64,000 nt of DNA, from the NCBI RefSeq assembly GCF_900537175.1, contig NZ_LS999833.1, forward strand, positions 1,550,001 through 1,614,000, written 5' to 3'. Made by a program: the position numbers and the translations under genes. The notes under the pieces are model-generated. The model ran no database searches and was not told the origin of the DNA. It saw only the letters and a list, made by a program, of their open reading frames with translations. The DNA comes from Lentilitoribacter sp. Alg239-R112. GTDB taxonomy: Bacteria; Pseudomonadota; Alphaproteobacteria; Rhizobiales; Rhizobiaceae. Below, one piece after another: positions 18,209 to 27,692 of this stretch; positions within the stretch are counted from its first letter, which is position 1, and the number at the start of each line of letters is the position of its first letter.

Positions 18209-18396
18209 TGTTCTATTCCGTTCACATCTTGAATGTTGCAAATTGGTTCTTTTCCTGAAACACAGACGAACAGTTCGCCAGATAGGTATGGTCGGCGCAA
18301 AATTTGTTGCTCGCGAACCTGCCAGACAAAAAACATTGCAAACACGGTCAGTGCCAGTCCGATTATTGTGAAGCGCTGCGCCAGAACTATTGTCAT
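18205..18396 (-). CDS. small hypothetical single-pass membrane protein
   Basis: A 63-residue protein (start ATG 18396, with GAGGGG about ten bases before). Residues about 8-26 form one membrane helix (FTIIGLALTVFAMFFVWQV); the C-terminal part has two Cys (FVCVSG, PICNI) that could pair outside the membrane. It overlaps the next small gene by four bases, so the two are likely a translationally coupled pair. No family is recognised. Confidence 0.45.
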   Translation of the reverse strand: MTIVLAQRFTIIGLALTVFAMFFVWQVREQQILRRPYLSGELFVCVSGKEPICNIQDVNGIEQ

Positions 18397-18845
18397 TTTC
18401 GAAAGCCCCTCATCCGATTGATATTCTTGTTTCGATGATTGAGAAGATAGATGACTGAAACTGAACAAAATCTGAGATACCCATTCATGTTCGGTTCAGT
18501 TTCGTTAACAGGCTGATGATCAACGTCGGATTTATTGGCAAAAAGGCAAAACAAGACCCCAAGGTGGATAATCAAATCACACCAATTTTCAGGACAATTT
18601 TAGTAAAACTGTATTTTGTCTTCGGAATCTTTGGTTACTCAAAGGTTGAAATTCATTCATGAATCAATCGTAAATTTTGATCGAAATTCGCGCATTCTGA
18701 GTGACTCTGATGTTTAACAAAATGACAAATTTACGAAATATTTTCATTTTGTTTATCCGAAATTAATCATGCAATTTAACAGCATTTTCAAAGTATTCCG
18801 ACATTCTAACAACCATCAAACAAGCGTTGAAAAACAGCGCGACAA

Positions 18846-18942
18846 GGACACTAAGTCCACATAAATGACAGGCGTAATGCTCCTCAAGAGCAACAGGGAA
18901 AATTCCGGAAAACCGGACAATATAAAGCTCCGCAAAGGAGCA
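18846..18942 (+). promoter_or_regulatory. leader with four consecutive short hairpins before the Sel1-like gene
   Basis: Four small stem-loops follow one another: GGAC-actaa-GTCC (18846-18858), GCTC-ctcaa-GAGC (18879-18891), TCCGG-aaaa-CCGGA (18904-18917) and GCTCC-gcaaa-GGAGC (18928-18942). The last places a GGAG in the 3' arm, next to the first possible ATG (18944). The rest of 18397-18845 has no gene. Regulatory meaning is inferred. Confidence 0.5.
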
Positions 18943-18961
18943 AATGACAGGGATAAGTAAA

Positions 18962-19228
18962 ATGGCACGTTTTGAAATGGCAGAAGTAAATAATGTAATA
19001 GCAGGCGGTGAGGCACCAGCCGATATCCTTTGCGATATGGGCCTTATGTATGCAACAGGTCGTAATTGCGAACTTGATATGATCACAGCACATAAATGGC
19101 TAAACATTGCTGCCATCAAAGGCTCGGAACGTGCGGCGGACCTTCGCGCAGAACTATCAAATACAATGACTAAAGCAGACCTCGCAAAAGCGCTTCGTCA
19201 AGCCCGCGAGTGGATGACGATGCACTAG
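18962..19228 (+). CDS. Sel1-repeat-like protein
   Basis: An 88-residue protein with one Sel1-type (TPR-like) unit: ILCDMGLMYATGRNCELDMI, then TAHKWLNIAAIKGSERAADL (about 23-62), a pattern that mediates protein contacts. A C-terminal helix ends REWMTMH. Short single-Sel1 proteins of this sort are conserved in rhizobia; their function is not settled. I use the ATG at 18962, with GGGA eight bases upstream; an ATG at 18944 is also open but lies only three bases from its GGAG. A terminator follows at 19264. Confidence 0.78.
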   Translation: MARFEMAEVNNVIAGGEAPADILCDMGLMYATGRNCELDMITAHKWLNIAAIKGSERAADLRAELSNTMTKADLAKALRQAREWMTMH

Positions 19229-19263
19229 GTCTAACCTAAGAATAAGCCAGGGGACGGCTAATT

Positions 19264-19309
19264 AAAGCTCGTGATCAGATGACATAAATCTGACACGGGC
19301 TTTTTAATT
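19264..19309 (+). terminator. rho-independent terminator after the Sel1-like gene
   Basis: AAAGCTCGTG-TCAGAT pairs with ATCTGA-ACGGGCTTT across a loop of about eight bases, and is followed by TTTTTAATTAAA. It ends transcription from the Sel1-like gene 35 bases after its stop. Confidence 0.8.
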
Positions 19310-19430
19310 AAATGCTTATCCCTCTTCCTGTTTTTGATTGCCGGCCCTATGCTGCATCAAGTGTAAATTCATTTGCCCTTTTTAGGTGATAACTATAATT
19401 TCAATGAAACTTACGCTCGAAAGCGACTAA

Positions 19431-20396
19431 ATGCCAGCATATACTGAAACCATTATCTATATATTCGCATTGATCGCACTGGGATATATATCGGTTGCCT
19501 TTAGTTACTTTAAAGCAGAAGTCAGTGATAATCTGACCGCTTTTATCTACAAAGTAGGTGTTCCACTTTTACTTTTCAAAAATACACTTTATGCAGATTT
19601 TCAAAGTGGAACTGTGATCCAGCTTTGGTCAGTTTATTTTGGTTCAGCGGCTTGTATTTGGGCTATCTCTCACCTCACAATTCAAAAAGCATTTAGGCGA
19701 GATGCGCGCGCAGGTGTCGTTGCTGGTGTAACTGGCGCATTTTCAAACAGCGTGCTTGTCGGGATACCGTTTGTCAGTGGCGTCTATGGTGAGGATGGTA
19801 TGGCGGTTTTGTCTAAAATTCTGACAATACATCTGCCGGTCATGCTCGCCGCTACAATTATACAAATCGAATGGGCAAGCCGACGTGATGGGGCGGCGGA
19901 TGGTGCTATCAACTTTATTCAACTACTTAAAAACTTCATTCGTCAATTATTGTCAAACCCGTTGGTAATTGGTGTTCTCGCCGGATTTACAGCAAAAATC
20001 ATTGGTTTCTATCCTCCATCAGTTGCCAATTTGCTTATAGATAACATCAGCGCAACCGTAGGCCCCATAGCTTTATTTGCACTTGGCATGGCTGTTAGCC
20101 GCTATGGCATCGCTGGACAAATCGCACCTGCTTTATCGCTTGTATTCATCAAACTGATGCTCATGCCAGCTTTTGTTTTATGCGTAGCAATTTTAGTTGG
20201 AATGCCTGATTTTACAACGAAAGTTGCAGTTTCGATTGCTGGATTACCAGCAGGAATAAATGCATGGGTTGTCTCTCAACAATTTGGTACAGGGCAACGA
20301 CTAGCCGCCACATCAATAACAATAGGTACCGGCGCAGCCATAATCTCTACAAGCCTATGGCTGCTCATCACAAATACAGTGCTGCAACTATTATAG
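19431..20396 (+). CDS. AEC family (auxin efflux carrier-like) transporter
   Basis: A 321-residue inner-membrane carrier with about ten helices in two inverted halves. Typical features are the N-terminal helix pair, FSNSVLVGIPFVSGVYGEDG (about 102-122) in the broken helix of the first half and AGLPAGINAWVVSQQFGTG (about 270-288) in the second. AEC members export or import small organic acids or amino acids; the name does not imply auxin here. It is convergent with ETF-QO, two bases apart. Substrate unknown. Confidence 0.9.
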   Translation: MPAYTETIIYIFALIALGYISVAFSYFKAEVSDNLTAFIYKVGVPLLLFKNTLYADFQSGTVIQLWSVYFGSAACIWAISHLTIQKAFRRDARAGVVAGVTGAFSNSVLVGIPFVSGVYGEDGMAVLSKILTIHLPVMLAATIIQIEWASRRDGAADGAINFIQLLKNFIRQLLSNPLVIGVLAGFTAKIIGFYPPSVANLLIDNISATVGPIALFALGMAVSRYGIAGQIAPALSLVFIKLMLMPAFVLCVAILVGMPDFTTKVAVSIAGLPAGINAWVVSQQFGTGQRLAATSITIGTGAAIISTSLWLLITNTVLQLL

Positions 20397-20398
20397 AG

Positions 20399-22045
20399 CT
20401 ACATGTTCGGGTAAAGAGGTCCCTCGCCACCCTGCGGCACAGTCCAATTAATATTTTGATTAGGATCTTTTATGTCGCAAGTTTTGCAATGCACGCAATT
20501 CTGGGAATTAATCACAAAATTTTGCTGATTATCTTCCTCCACCCACTCATAGACACCCGCAGGACAATATCTATTAGACGGGCCTGCAAACATCGCAAGT
20601 TCAGATGATTTCTGCAAATCAGCATCTCCAAGCTTCAAGTGAACAGGCTGATCTTCTTCGTGGTTTGTATTTGACAAAAACACCGATGAAAGCCGATCAA
20701 ATGTCAAAACACCATCTGGTTTCGGATAGGTAATTTCCTTATGCTGATCTGCTGGCTCTAAACATGCATGGTCTGGCTTCCCGTGTTTCATCGTGCCAAA
20801 TGGTGACCACCCAATGAGGCTGTTAAGCCACATATCCAAGCCACCAAGACCAACGCCAATGATCGTACCAAACTTTGACCAAAGTGGTTTTACGTTTCTA
20901 ACACGTTTGAGATCCTTGCCTATCTCGGTTGATCGCCATTCATTTTCATACTCAATGATCTCGTCTTGCGCGCGCCCCGCAGCTAAAGCCGCAGCAACCT
21001 TCTCCGCAGCTTGCATGCCCGAAAGCACAGCATTATGAGAGCCTTTGATACGTGGCACATTTACCAATCCAGCAGAACATCCGATCAACGCACCACCTGG
21101 GAACGTGAGTTTAGGCACAGATTGCCAGCCACCCTCGGTTATGGCACGAGCGCCATAAGATAATCGCTTACCACCCTCAAAAGCTGCCGCAATCGTCGGA
21201 TGAGTTTTAAAGCGTTGAAATTCTTCAAATGGAGAAATCCAAGGGTTTTTGTAATTGAGATGAAGTACAAATCCTACAGCCACTAGATTATCTTCAAGAT
21301 GGTAAAGAAACGAACCGCCCCCTGTTTTCATATCCAACGGCCAGCCAAATGAATGCTGAACAAGGCCCTTTCGGTGATTTTCGGGTTTAACTTCCCAAAG
21401 TTCTTTAATACCAATACCAAATTTCTGAGGTTCTTTATCTTTATCAAGTTCAAACTTGTTAATGATCTGCTTCGCCAACGATCCTCGAACGCCTTCACCA
21501 ATAAGCACATACTTCCCAAGCAGCTCCATACCCACTTCATGATTTGGGCCAGGTTGACCGTCCTTACCGATGCCCATATCACCCGTTGCAACGCCAATTA
21601 CCGCGCCATCATCGTTATACAACACCTCGGCGGCGGCAAACCCGGGATAGACTTCAACGCCCAGCGCTTCAGCCTTCTCACCCAACCAACGACACACATT
21701 ACCCAATGAAACTATGTAGTTTCCGTGGTTACTCATCAAAGAGGGCATCATAATATTGGGTAGACGTACTGATCCTGCCGGTCCTAGCACCAGAAAATGA
21801 TCATCTTTTACTTCTGTTTTAAAAGGATGATTTGCGTCATCCCGCCAATTCGGCAGCAACTTATCAATGCCAACCGGATCAACAACAGCACCAGAAAGAA
21901 TGTGAGCACCAACTTCCGCACCCTTTTCCAGAACAACTACGGACAAATTTTCGTCAAGTTGCTTCAATCGAATAGCAGCAGAAAGTCCCGCAGGTCCCGC
22001 GCCAACGATAACTACATCAAATTCCATACTTTCACGTTCTGACAT
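20399..22045 (-). CDS. etfD: electron-transfer flavoprotein:ubiquinone oxidoreductase
   Basis: A 548-residue membrane-associated flavoprotein that passes electrons from ETF (fatty-acid and choline-derived dehydrogenations) to ubiquinone. The FAD site is VVIVGAGPAGLSAAIRL (about 11-27); the C-terminal 4Fe-4S cluster binds through CPAGVYEW (about 497) and CVHCKTCDI (about 522-530). Length equals the family. The start ATG at 22045 follows GGAGG. No etfAB genes are in the window. Demethylation of betaine derivatives also feeds ETF in many bacteria, but nothing ties it directly to the methyltransferase locus. Confidence 0.96.
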   Translation of the reverse strand: MSERESMEFDVVIVGAGPAGLSAAIRLKQLDENLSVVVLEKGAEVGAHILSGAVVDPVGIDKLLPNWRDDANHPFKTEVKDDHFLVLGPAGSVRLPNIMMPSLMSNHGNYIVSLGNVCRWLGEKAEALGVEVYPGFAAAEVLYNDDGAVIGVATGDMGIGKDGQPGPNHEVGMELLGKYVLIGEGVRGSLAKQIINKFELDKDKEPQKFGIGIKELWEVKPENHRKGLVQHSFGWPLDMKTGGGSFLYHLEDNLVAVGFVLHLNYKNPWISPFEEFQRFKTHPTIAAAFEGGKRLSYGARAITEGGWQSVPKLTFPGGALIGCSAGLVNVPRIKGSHNAVLSGMQAAEKVAAALAAGRAQDEIIEYENEWRSTEIGKDLKRVRNVKPLWSKFGTIIGVGLGGLDMWLNSLIGWSPFGTMKHGKPDHACLEPADQHKEITYPKPDGVLTFDRLSSVFLSNTNHEEDQPVHLKLGDADLQKSSELAMFAGPSNRYCPAGVYEWVEEDNQQNFVINSQNCVHCKTCDIKDPNQNINWTVPQGGEGPLYPNM

Positions 22046-22307
22046 TCAATCCTCCAAATCGCACTCATAAAAGTGGTATTTGAGTCAATCTCAACCCACT
22101 CATTGAACTACCCTTACCAAGTGTTTAGGAGAATTTGAAAAGCCTTGTAAAGAAATATAACCTCTGGTCTGCAAATAATTACAAATCTGGTCCACAAAAA
22201 GTCACAAATTATGGCCAATAACATTGAATACAAGAATTAATCGTTGGCTTTTTGTGCGCACTTGATTATAGGTTCGCCGAAACAATAAATTTATGAGGTC
22301 CTAAACC

Positions 22308-22586
22308 GTGTCTGAAACATTTGACAAAGTTGCCGATATTATCGCTGATACGAGTGAACTTGATCGCGACACAATTCTACCGGAAAGCAATACCGTTGAT
22401 GACTTGGGAATCGACAGCTTAGATTTCCTTGATATCGTTTTTGCGATTGATAAAGAATTCGGTATTAAAACGCCATTGGAAAAATGGACTCAAGACATCA
22501 ATGACGGCAATGCAAATGCGGAAGATTATTTCGTATTGAAAAATCTTTGCGCAAAAATTGATGAACTTAGAGCTGCCAAGGGCTAA
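22308..22586 (+). CDS. acpXL: acyl carrier protein AcpXL for very-long-chain lipid A acylation
   Basis: A 92-residue carrier protein. The phosphopantetheine site is [16 protein letters not shown], with Ser at about residue 37. It heads the six-gene cluster that builds the 27-hydroxyoctacosanoate-type acyl chain of rhizobial lipid A, and its sequence ([13 protein letters not shown]) is that of the specialised AcpXL rather than the fatty-acid AcpP. The start is GTG at 22308, seven bases after GAGG. The 262 bases upstream hold no gene and should contain the operon promoter. Confidence 0.95.
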   Translation: MSETFDKVADIIADTSELDRDTILPESNTVDDLGIDSLDFLDIVFAIDKEFGIKTPLEKWTQDINDGNANAEDYFVLKNLCAKIDELRAAKG

Positions 22587-22618
22587 TTAAAGCCCCAACA
22601 ATTGGCGGACGACAACAT

Positions 22619-23095
22619 ATGCAATTAGAATACTTCCAAATGCTTGACCACGTTGAGGCTATAGACCTTAGCGCGAAAACTATAAGCATGCGCTCAACCG
22701 TGCCAAAAGAAAGCCCTGTTTTTGAAGGGCATTTCCCAGGTTTGCCTTTAGTGCCAGGCGTTTTACTCATAGAAACTATGGCACAATCAGTCGGTCTATT
22801 GGTTATCGCTGTCACAGACTTCAAGATCATGCCATTTTTAATGTCTGTTGATAATGCAAAAATGCGCATGTTTGTCGAGCCGGAAACAGTTTTGGATATC
22901 AAAGCTCAGATCGAGCATGAAGGTTCAGGGTTTATCGTCGCAAAGACATCAATCACAACGGCGGGTAAAAGAGTATGCAATGCGCAACTCAAATTTAAAA
23001 CAAGATCCTTTGAAGAACTGCCATTTCTTGATAATGTTCTTGGCAGCGCAGAAAAATTGGGCCTACACGAAGCCATCGCAGCCCAGCAAACATAG
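22619..23095 (+). CDS. fabZ: 3-hydroxyacyl-ACP dehydratase of the VLCFA-lipid A cluster
   Basis: A 158-residue FabZ/FabA hot-dog dehydratase. The catalytic His lies in FEGHFPGLPLVPGVLLIETM (about 36-55), and the Glu in LIETMAQSVG, both as in FabZ. It should remove water from 3-hydroxyacyl-AcpXL during chain extension. It starts 32 bases after acpXL and ends 15 bases before the first ketosynthase, clearly one operon. Confidence 0.92.
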   Translation: MQLEYFQMLDHVEAIDLSAKTISMRSTVPKESPVFEGHFPGLPLVPGVLLIETMAQSVGLLVIAVTDFKIMPFLMSVDNAKMRMFVEPETVLDIKAQIEHEGSGFIVAKTSITTAGKRVCNAQLKFKTRSFEELPFLDNVLGSAEKLGLHEAIAAQQT

Positions 23096-23110
23096 TGAAG
23101 GAAGCCTCAA

Positions 23111-24319
23111 ATGGCTCACAGAGCGGCTCAGAATACTGATGTTGTGGTCACGGGCATTGGTCTCGTAACGTCACTTGGTGTGGGTGTCAAAGCTCACGAG
23201 AATATTTTGACATCATCGACTAAGATTGATCCTGTAATCGATACAGAGATCCTCTCTCCCTACGCCGTTCACAAGCTTCCTGAAATTGACTGGACGGAAC
23301 AAATTCCCCGTAAAGGTGATCAACGTCAAATGGGAAACTGGCAAAGGCTTGGTGTATTTGCAGCAGGTTTGGCTCTAGATGACGCTGGCCTTAAGGAGGA
23401 TGCAGATGCCGTAGGGTCAATGGATATGATTGTTTGCGCAGGCGGCGGCGAACGCGATGTTGAAGTCGACTCAATGATCGTTGAAGGCGCTCGGGAAACA
23501 AATAATGTCGATGAATTGCTAAACGAAAAACTTGGTACCGAAATTCGCCCGACGCTTTTTCTTGCCCAGCTATCAAACTTGATGGCAGGAAACATTTCAA
23601 TCGTTCATAAAGTAACCGGTTCGTCTCGCACCTTTATGGGCGAAGAAGGTTCAGGCGTTTCTGCCATTGAAACAGCCCATGCCCGAATTAAACACGGACA
23701 ATCAACCCATTGCTTAGTTGGTGGTGCTTTCGTTGCAGAACGGGAAGATGTACTTTTCATATTTGAAGCAATAAATGAGCTCGAAAAGACACCTATTCGT
23801 CCATTTTGGCAACGCAAAGGCGAACAGGGTGGAATTGCACTTGGAACAGCCGGAGCATTTCTTATTCTGGAATCTCGCGAACACGCAGAAGCACGTGGCG
23901 CGAAAATTTATGCTCAGCTTGATAATGTTGCCGGTGATTGTGGTCCACGTAATGACAAAGCGCTGCAATCTCGCATAGATTATCTTTGTGAGAGTACCCA
24001 AGCGACAAATGATACTGAAACACTCGTAATATCTGGCGCGTCAGGGGCGAGAGAAATTTCGAATCAAGAACGGACATTACTTGATCAAAAATTTGCTGAT
24101 TCGACCGTTAGAACCAGTAGCGCTTTATTTGGCCACACAGTTGAGGCACAATTCCCTCTAGGCATTGCTTTGGCAGCGGTTGGGCTCAGCAATGATGAAA
24201 AGCTTGGTAAATTTGCAGACGAGTTAGATCAAGATATGCAAAATCCTCCCCAGAAAGCCGTTGTTACCGGATTTGGACATCGCCGCTCTGAGGGCATCGC
24301 CACACTTTCAAAGGCTTAG
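23111..24319 (+). CDS. fabF2: ketosynthase-like subunit without active-site Cys (VLCFA cluster)
   Basis: A 402-residue thiolase-fold protein of the beta-ketoacyl-ACP synthase family. Where a condensing enzyme has A-C-A-S-G, this one reads EEGSGVSAI with Glu at residue 179, so the nucleophile is missing. The second His motif is also replaced, although SALFGHTVEAQFPLGIAL keeps one His. It probably acts as the non-catalytic partner of the following ketosynthase, like chain-length factors of type II polyketide synthases. It is 11 bases upstream of that gene. Role by analogy; absence of Cys is seen directly. Confidence 0.88.
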   Translation: MAHRAAQNTDVVVTGIGLVTSLGVGVKAHENILTSSTKIDPVIDTEILSPYAVHKLPEIDWTEQIPRKGDQRQMGNWQRLGVFAAGLALDDAGLKEDADAVGSMDMIVCAGGGERDVEVDSMIVEGARETNNVDELLNEKLGTEIRPTLFLAQLSNLMAGNISIVHKVTGSSRTFMGEEGSGVSAIETAHARIKHGQSTHCLVGGAFVAEREDVLFIFEAINELEKTPIRPFWQRKGEQGGIALGTAGAFLILESREHAEARGAKIYAQLDNVAGDCGPRNDKALQSRIDYLCESTQATNDTETLVISGASGAREISNQERTLLDQKFADSTVRTSSALFGHTVEAQFPLGIALAAVGLSNDEKLGKFADELDQDMQNPPQKAVVTGFGHRRSEGIATLSKA

Positions 24320-24329
24320 GTAGAATAAT

Positions 24330-25616
24330 ATGACATCATCAGCATTTAAAGATCACCTTGGCAGACCAATTGTTGTCGTTACAGGAATGGGTGTCGTCAC
24401 ATCATTGGGGCAAGGTGTTGATGAAAACTGGACAAAATTGACTGAAGGTCAATCTGGCATACATCCGATAAAACGTTTCTCCACCCATGAGCTATCCACG
24501 CATATTTGTGGGAGTATCGATTTTATCAACATTGAAGAAGATAATATTGTCAATCGTTCCCATAAGCTTGCAGAGACTGCAACCATGGAAGCTGTGGCAG
24601 ATTCTGGTATCAATGGGGATTTTAATGGACCTCTTTTTCTAGCCGGCCCACCCGCCGAACCAGATTGGCAGCAGCGCTTTGACTTGGCTAACCAGGTGCC
24701 AATCGAAAAGCGCGAAGGTTCAGCCTATCGCCAATTACTGAACCTCTTACAAGATAAACCAAATGAAAAGCTGCATGATTCAGCCCAGTATGGCGCTATA
24801 TCAGAGCGACTTGCTGCAAAATTCGGTACACGTGGATTGCCAATCACTCTATCAACTGCGTGTGCATCCGGTGTAACAGCTATTCAGCTGGGTGTTGAAG
24901 CCATTCATCAAGGTCGTACAGACCGTGCGCTTTCTGTGGCTACAGATGGTTCAATTAATGCAGAACAACTCATACGCTTCTCGCTATTGTCAGCTTTATC
25001 TACGCAGAATGATCCGCCAGAAAAGGCTTCAAAACCTTTCTCTAAAGATAGAGATGGCTTCGTAATTGCCGAAGGTGCAGCGACACTAGTTTTGGAATCA
25101 TTAGAAGCCGCGACAAATCGCGGAGCCAAAATCTATGGCGTTATTAAAGGGTGTGGCGAAAAAGCTGATCATTTTCATAGAACCCGCTCATCACCAGATG
25201 CAGCACCTGCAATTTCAGCAATAAAAGCGACACTAGCCGATGCTGGTGTTGATTGTTCAGATGTCGATTATGTGAACGCGCACGGCACCTCTACACCTGA
25301 GAACGATAAGATGGAATATCTAGCACTTTCGACAGTGTTTGGTGATAATATGGCCTCGACTCCGGTTTCATCTAACAAATCAATGGTTGGCCATACGCTC
25401 ACATCTGCTGGCGCAGTAGAAGCAGTATTTTCAGTTATGACAATCAAATCTGGCACCCTTCCGCCAACGATCAATTATGATAATCCTGATCCTGCAATTC
25501 CATTGGACACAGTGCCAAACGTAAAGCGCAACATGCCAGTTACCACTGTTCTTTCAAATTCTTTTGGATTTGGTGGACAAAATGCATGTCTTGTCATCAG
25601 CGCCAATCCCGCTTAA
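24330..25616 (+). CDS. fabF1: beta-ketoacyl-ACP synthase II-like enzyme (VLCFA cluster)
   Basis: A 428-residue condensing enzyme with the full Cys-His-His set: STACASG (Cys178), NAHGTSTPENDKMEY (first His, about 312) and NKSMVGHTLTSAGAVEA (second His, about 352). It elongates the acyl chain on AcpXL with malonyl units. The segment about 100-160 (GPPAEPDWQQRFDLANQVPI) is longer than in FabF of fatty-acid synthesis, which fits the very-long-chain subgroup. It follows the Cys-less homologue and presumably forms a heterodimer with it. Confidence 0.92.
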   Translation: MTSSAFKDHLGRPIVVVTGMGVVTSLGQGVDENWTKLTEGQSGIHPIKRFSTHELSTHICGSIDFINIEEDNIVNRSHKLAETATMEAVADSGINGDFNGPLFLAGPPAEPDWQQRFDLANQVPIEKREGSAYRQLLNLLQDKPNEKLHDSAQYGAISERLAAKFGTRGLPITLSTACASGVTAIQLGVEAIHQGRTDRALSVATDGSINAEQLIRFSLLSALSTQNDPPEKASKPFSKDRDGFVIAEGAATLVLESLEAATNRGAKIYGVIKGCGEKADHFHRTRSSPDAAPAISAIKATLADAGVDCSDVDYVNAHGTSTPENDKMEYLALSTVFGDNMASTPVSSNKSMVGHTLTSAGAVEAVFSVMTIKSGTLPPTINYDNPDPAIPLDTVPNVKRNMPVTTVLSNSFGFGGQNACLVISANPA

Positions 25617-25678
25617 AGATTTGCGACACGCTTTTTGGCGTAACATTATAATAAGAATCAAATATTCAAGGAAAGCTG

Positions 25679-26704
25679 ATGCGCGCACTGCAACTTGTTG
25701 AAGACCGCAAACTGGAAATTGTTGATCTACCTGAACCTGAAGCACCAGGTATCGGAGAAGTTCAACTTTCCATAAAAGCTGTTGCACTCAACCATATTGA
25801 TGTTTGGGGATGGCGCGGCATGGCATTTGCAAAGCGCAAGATGCCACTGGTCATTGGCGCAGAGGCTGCAGGCATTGTTGAGGCGGTAGGACCAGGAACC
25901 TCAGGTCTAGTGCCTGGTCAAATTGTATCTATCTACGGCGCACGTACGTGTGGGCGCTGCAAAAATTGTCAGGAAGGTCGCGATAATCTTTGCACAGAAG
26001 TCGGTGGCGTTCACGGCTTCCACCTTGATGGGTTTGCACAAGAGCGGGTAAATTATCCCGCACGATTGCTCGTCCCTGCCCCACCAAATGTCGATGCCGT
26101 AAGCGCAGCTCTTGCACCTGTCACATTTGGCACAGTTGAACATATGCTCTTTGATAACGCGAAACTCCAACCAGGCGAAACCATTCTCATTCATGCTGGT
26201 GGTTCAGGCATTGGATCCGCGGCTATTCAGCTAGCCAAAAAAATGGGCTGCACGGTTATCACAACGGTCGGCTCTGATGACAAAATTGAAAAGGCCAAAG
26301 CACTTGGTGCTGATCACGTCATTAACTACCGCGAAGACCGCTTCGAAGGCCGAGTGCGCAAAATCACTAAAAAGAAGGGTGTTGATGTCGTTTTCGAACA
26401 TGTTGGCAAAGATACCTGGGCTGGCTCCATGTTTAGCCTTAAAAAAGGTGGCCGGCTGGTCACCTGCGGCTCAACATCAGGTGTTTCTACCGAGACCAAT
26501 CTCATGATGCTGTTCCAGCAGCAATTACGCCTCATTGGTTCTTTTGGTTGCCGCATGGAAAACATGAACAATGCCATGATCAAAATGTCACAAGGCCTTG
26601 TATCGCCAGTCATCGACACTGAGATTGACATGGAAAACATCCAAACTGCGCTTGAGCGTATGGAAGGACGAAAAGTGTTCGGCAAAATTATCCTGAAACT
26701 GTAA
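25679..26704 (+). CDS. zinc-type MDR alcohol dehydrogenase/reductase of the VLCFA cluster
   Basis: A 341-residue medium-chain reductase. It has a GroES-like N-terminal half with the structural-zinc loop CGRCKNCQEGRDNLC (about 98-112) and a Rossmann half (IHAGGSGIGSAAIQLAKK, about 171-188). The gene always accompanies acpXL and lpxXL in rhizobia and is thought to reduce the enoyl or keto intermediate, or to set the omega-1 hydroxyl; the step is not firmly assigned. It lies 62 bases after fabF1, with GGAAAG before ATG 25679. Confidence 0.88.
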   Translation: MRALQLVEDRKLEIVDLPEPEAPGIGEVQLSIKAVALNHIDVWGWRGMAFAKRKMPLVIGAEAAGIVEAVGPGTSGLVPGQIVSIYGARTCGRCKNCQEGRDNLCTEVGGVHGFHLDGFAQERVNYPARLLVPAPPNVDAVSAALAPVTFGTVEHMLFDNAKLQPGETILIHAGGSGIGSAAIQLAKKMGCTVITTVGSDDKIEKAKALGADHVINYREDRFEGRVRKITKKKGVDVVFEHVGKDTWAGSMFSLKKGGRLVTCGSTSGVSTETNLMMLFQQQLRLIGSFGCRMENMNNAMIKMSQGLVSPVIDTEIDMENIQTALERMEGRKVFGKIILKL

Positions 26705-26723
26705 ATAGTTCGAACTGAGATTA

Positions 26724-27671
26724 GTGTTGCAACAAACACCCAGCAAATTTTCTATAAAGCTATATAATATAGCAACAAATATCCGCTATAGACTTGAGGC
26801 GAGTGTCGCAATTTCGATGCTCAATCTTGCGCGCTTGCTACCCGTTCAGACAGCACTAAGCTTTATGGACAAAATTACAGGATTTGTTGGTCCAAGAACC
26901 AGCCGGCAAAAACTTGCCTTGAAAAATGTTGCCCTTGCATTTCCGGAGAAATCTGAGGAAGAACGGGAAGAAATAGTCTCCCAAATGTGGTCAAACATGT
27001 CTCGCTTGGGTGCGGAATACATATTTTTAGACAAAATCTCGAAATATGATCCTGAAAATCCAGACAATGGTAATATTGAAGTTATCGGCACTGATATTTT
27101 CTTAGATTTAATGGAAAATCCCAGACCATTCATTGTTTTTACAATGCACGCTGGGAATTTTGAACTCCTACCAATCGTTTCACAAAAATATGGCCTGTCC
27201 GTCAGCGCGTTATTTCGCCCGCCAAACAATCCATATATTGCTAAGAAGATTTTTTCAGCTCGCGGTGCCCATGTTGATGACTTAGTGCCCTCAACTGCTG
27301 GCGCTGCTTGGACATTGGCTCATAAACTGGACCAAAATGGCGGCGTAGGTATGCTGGTTGATCAAAAGTTCGATAAACGAGGTGCTGACACGACTTTTTT
27401 TGGGCACAAGGTTCGAACCAATCCGCTTCTGGCTAAACTTGCACGTCAATATGAATGCGATGTTTTCCCGGCAAGATGCATCAGATTACCGGAAGGGCGG
27501 TTTCGCATCGAGCTTGAACCGGCAATCGATATCCCCAAAAACGCCGATGGTGTCGTTGACATTAACGCCACCTGCCAATTGCTAAATGACAAAGTTGAAG
27601 ATTGGGTGAGAGAGTATCCCGGTCAATGGCAATGGTTCCATGATCGCTGGAATATAAAACATACGCTTTGA
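26724..27671 (+). CDS. lpxXL: lipid A very-long-chain acyltransferase LpxXL
   Basis: A 315-residue HtrB/LpxL-family inner-membrane acyltransferase that moves the very long acyl chain from AcpXL to a hydroxyl of the lipid A precursor. The catalytic HX4E motif is HAGNFELLP (about 135-143), with later family segments VGMLVDQKFDKRG and the C-terminal PGQWQWFHDRW. The start is GTG at 26724; a downstream ATG at 26818 would omit the N-terminal segment. It closes the operon, followed 21 bases later by a terminator. Confidence 0.94.
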   Translation: MLQQTPSKFSIKLYNIATNIRYRLEASVAISMLNLARLLPVQTALSFMDKITGFVGPRTSRQKLALKNVALAFPEKSEEEREEIVSQMWSNMSRLGAEYIFLDKISKYDPENPDNGNIEVIGTDIFLDLMENPRPFIVFTMHAGNFELLPIVSQKYGLSVSALFRPPNNPYIAKKIFSARGAHVDDLVPSTAGAAWTLAHKLDQNGGVGMLVDQKFDKRGADTTFFGHKVRTNPLLAKLARQYECDVFPARCIRLPEGRFRIELEPAIDIPKNADGVVDINATCQLLNDKVEDWVREYPGQWQWFHDRWNIKHTL

Positions 27672-27692
27672 TTGTATATTAAGCCCAAAAAA

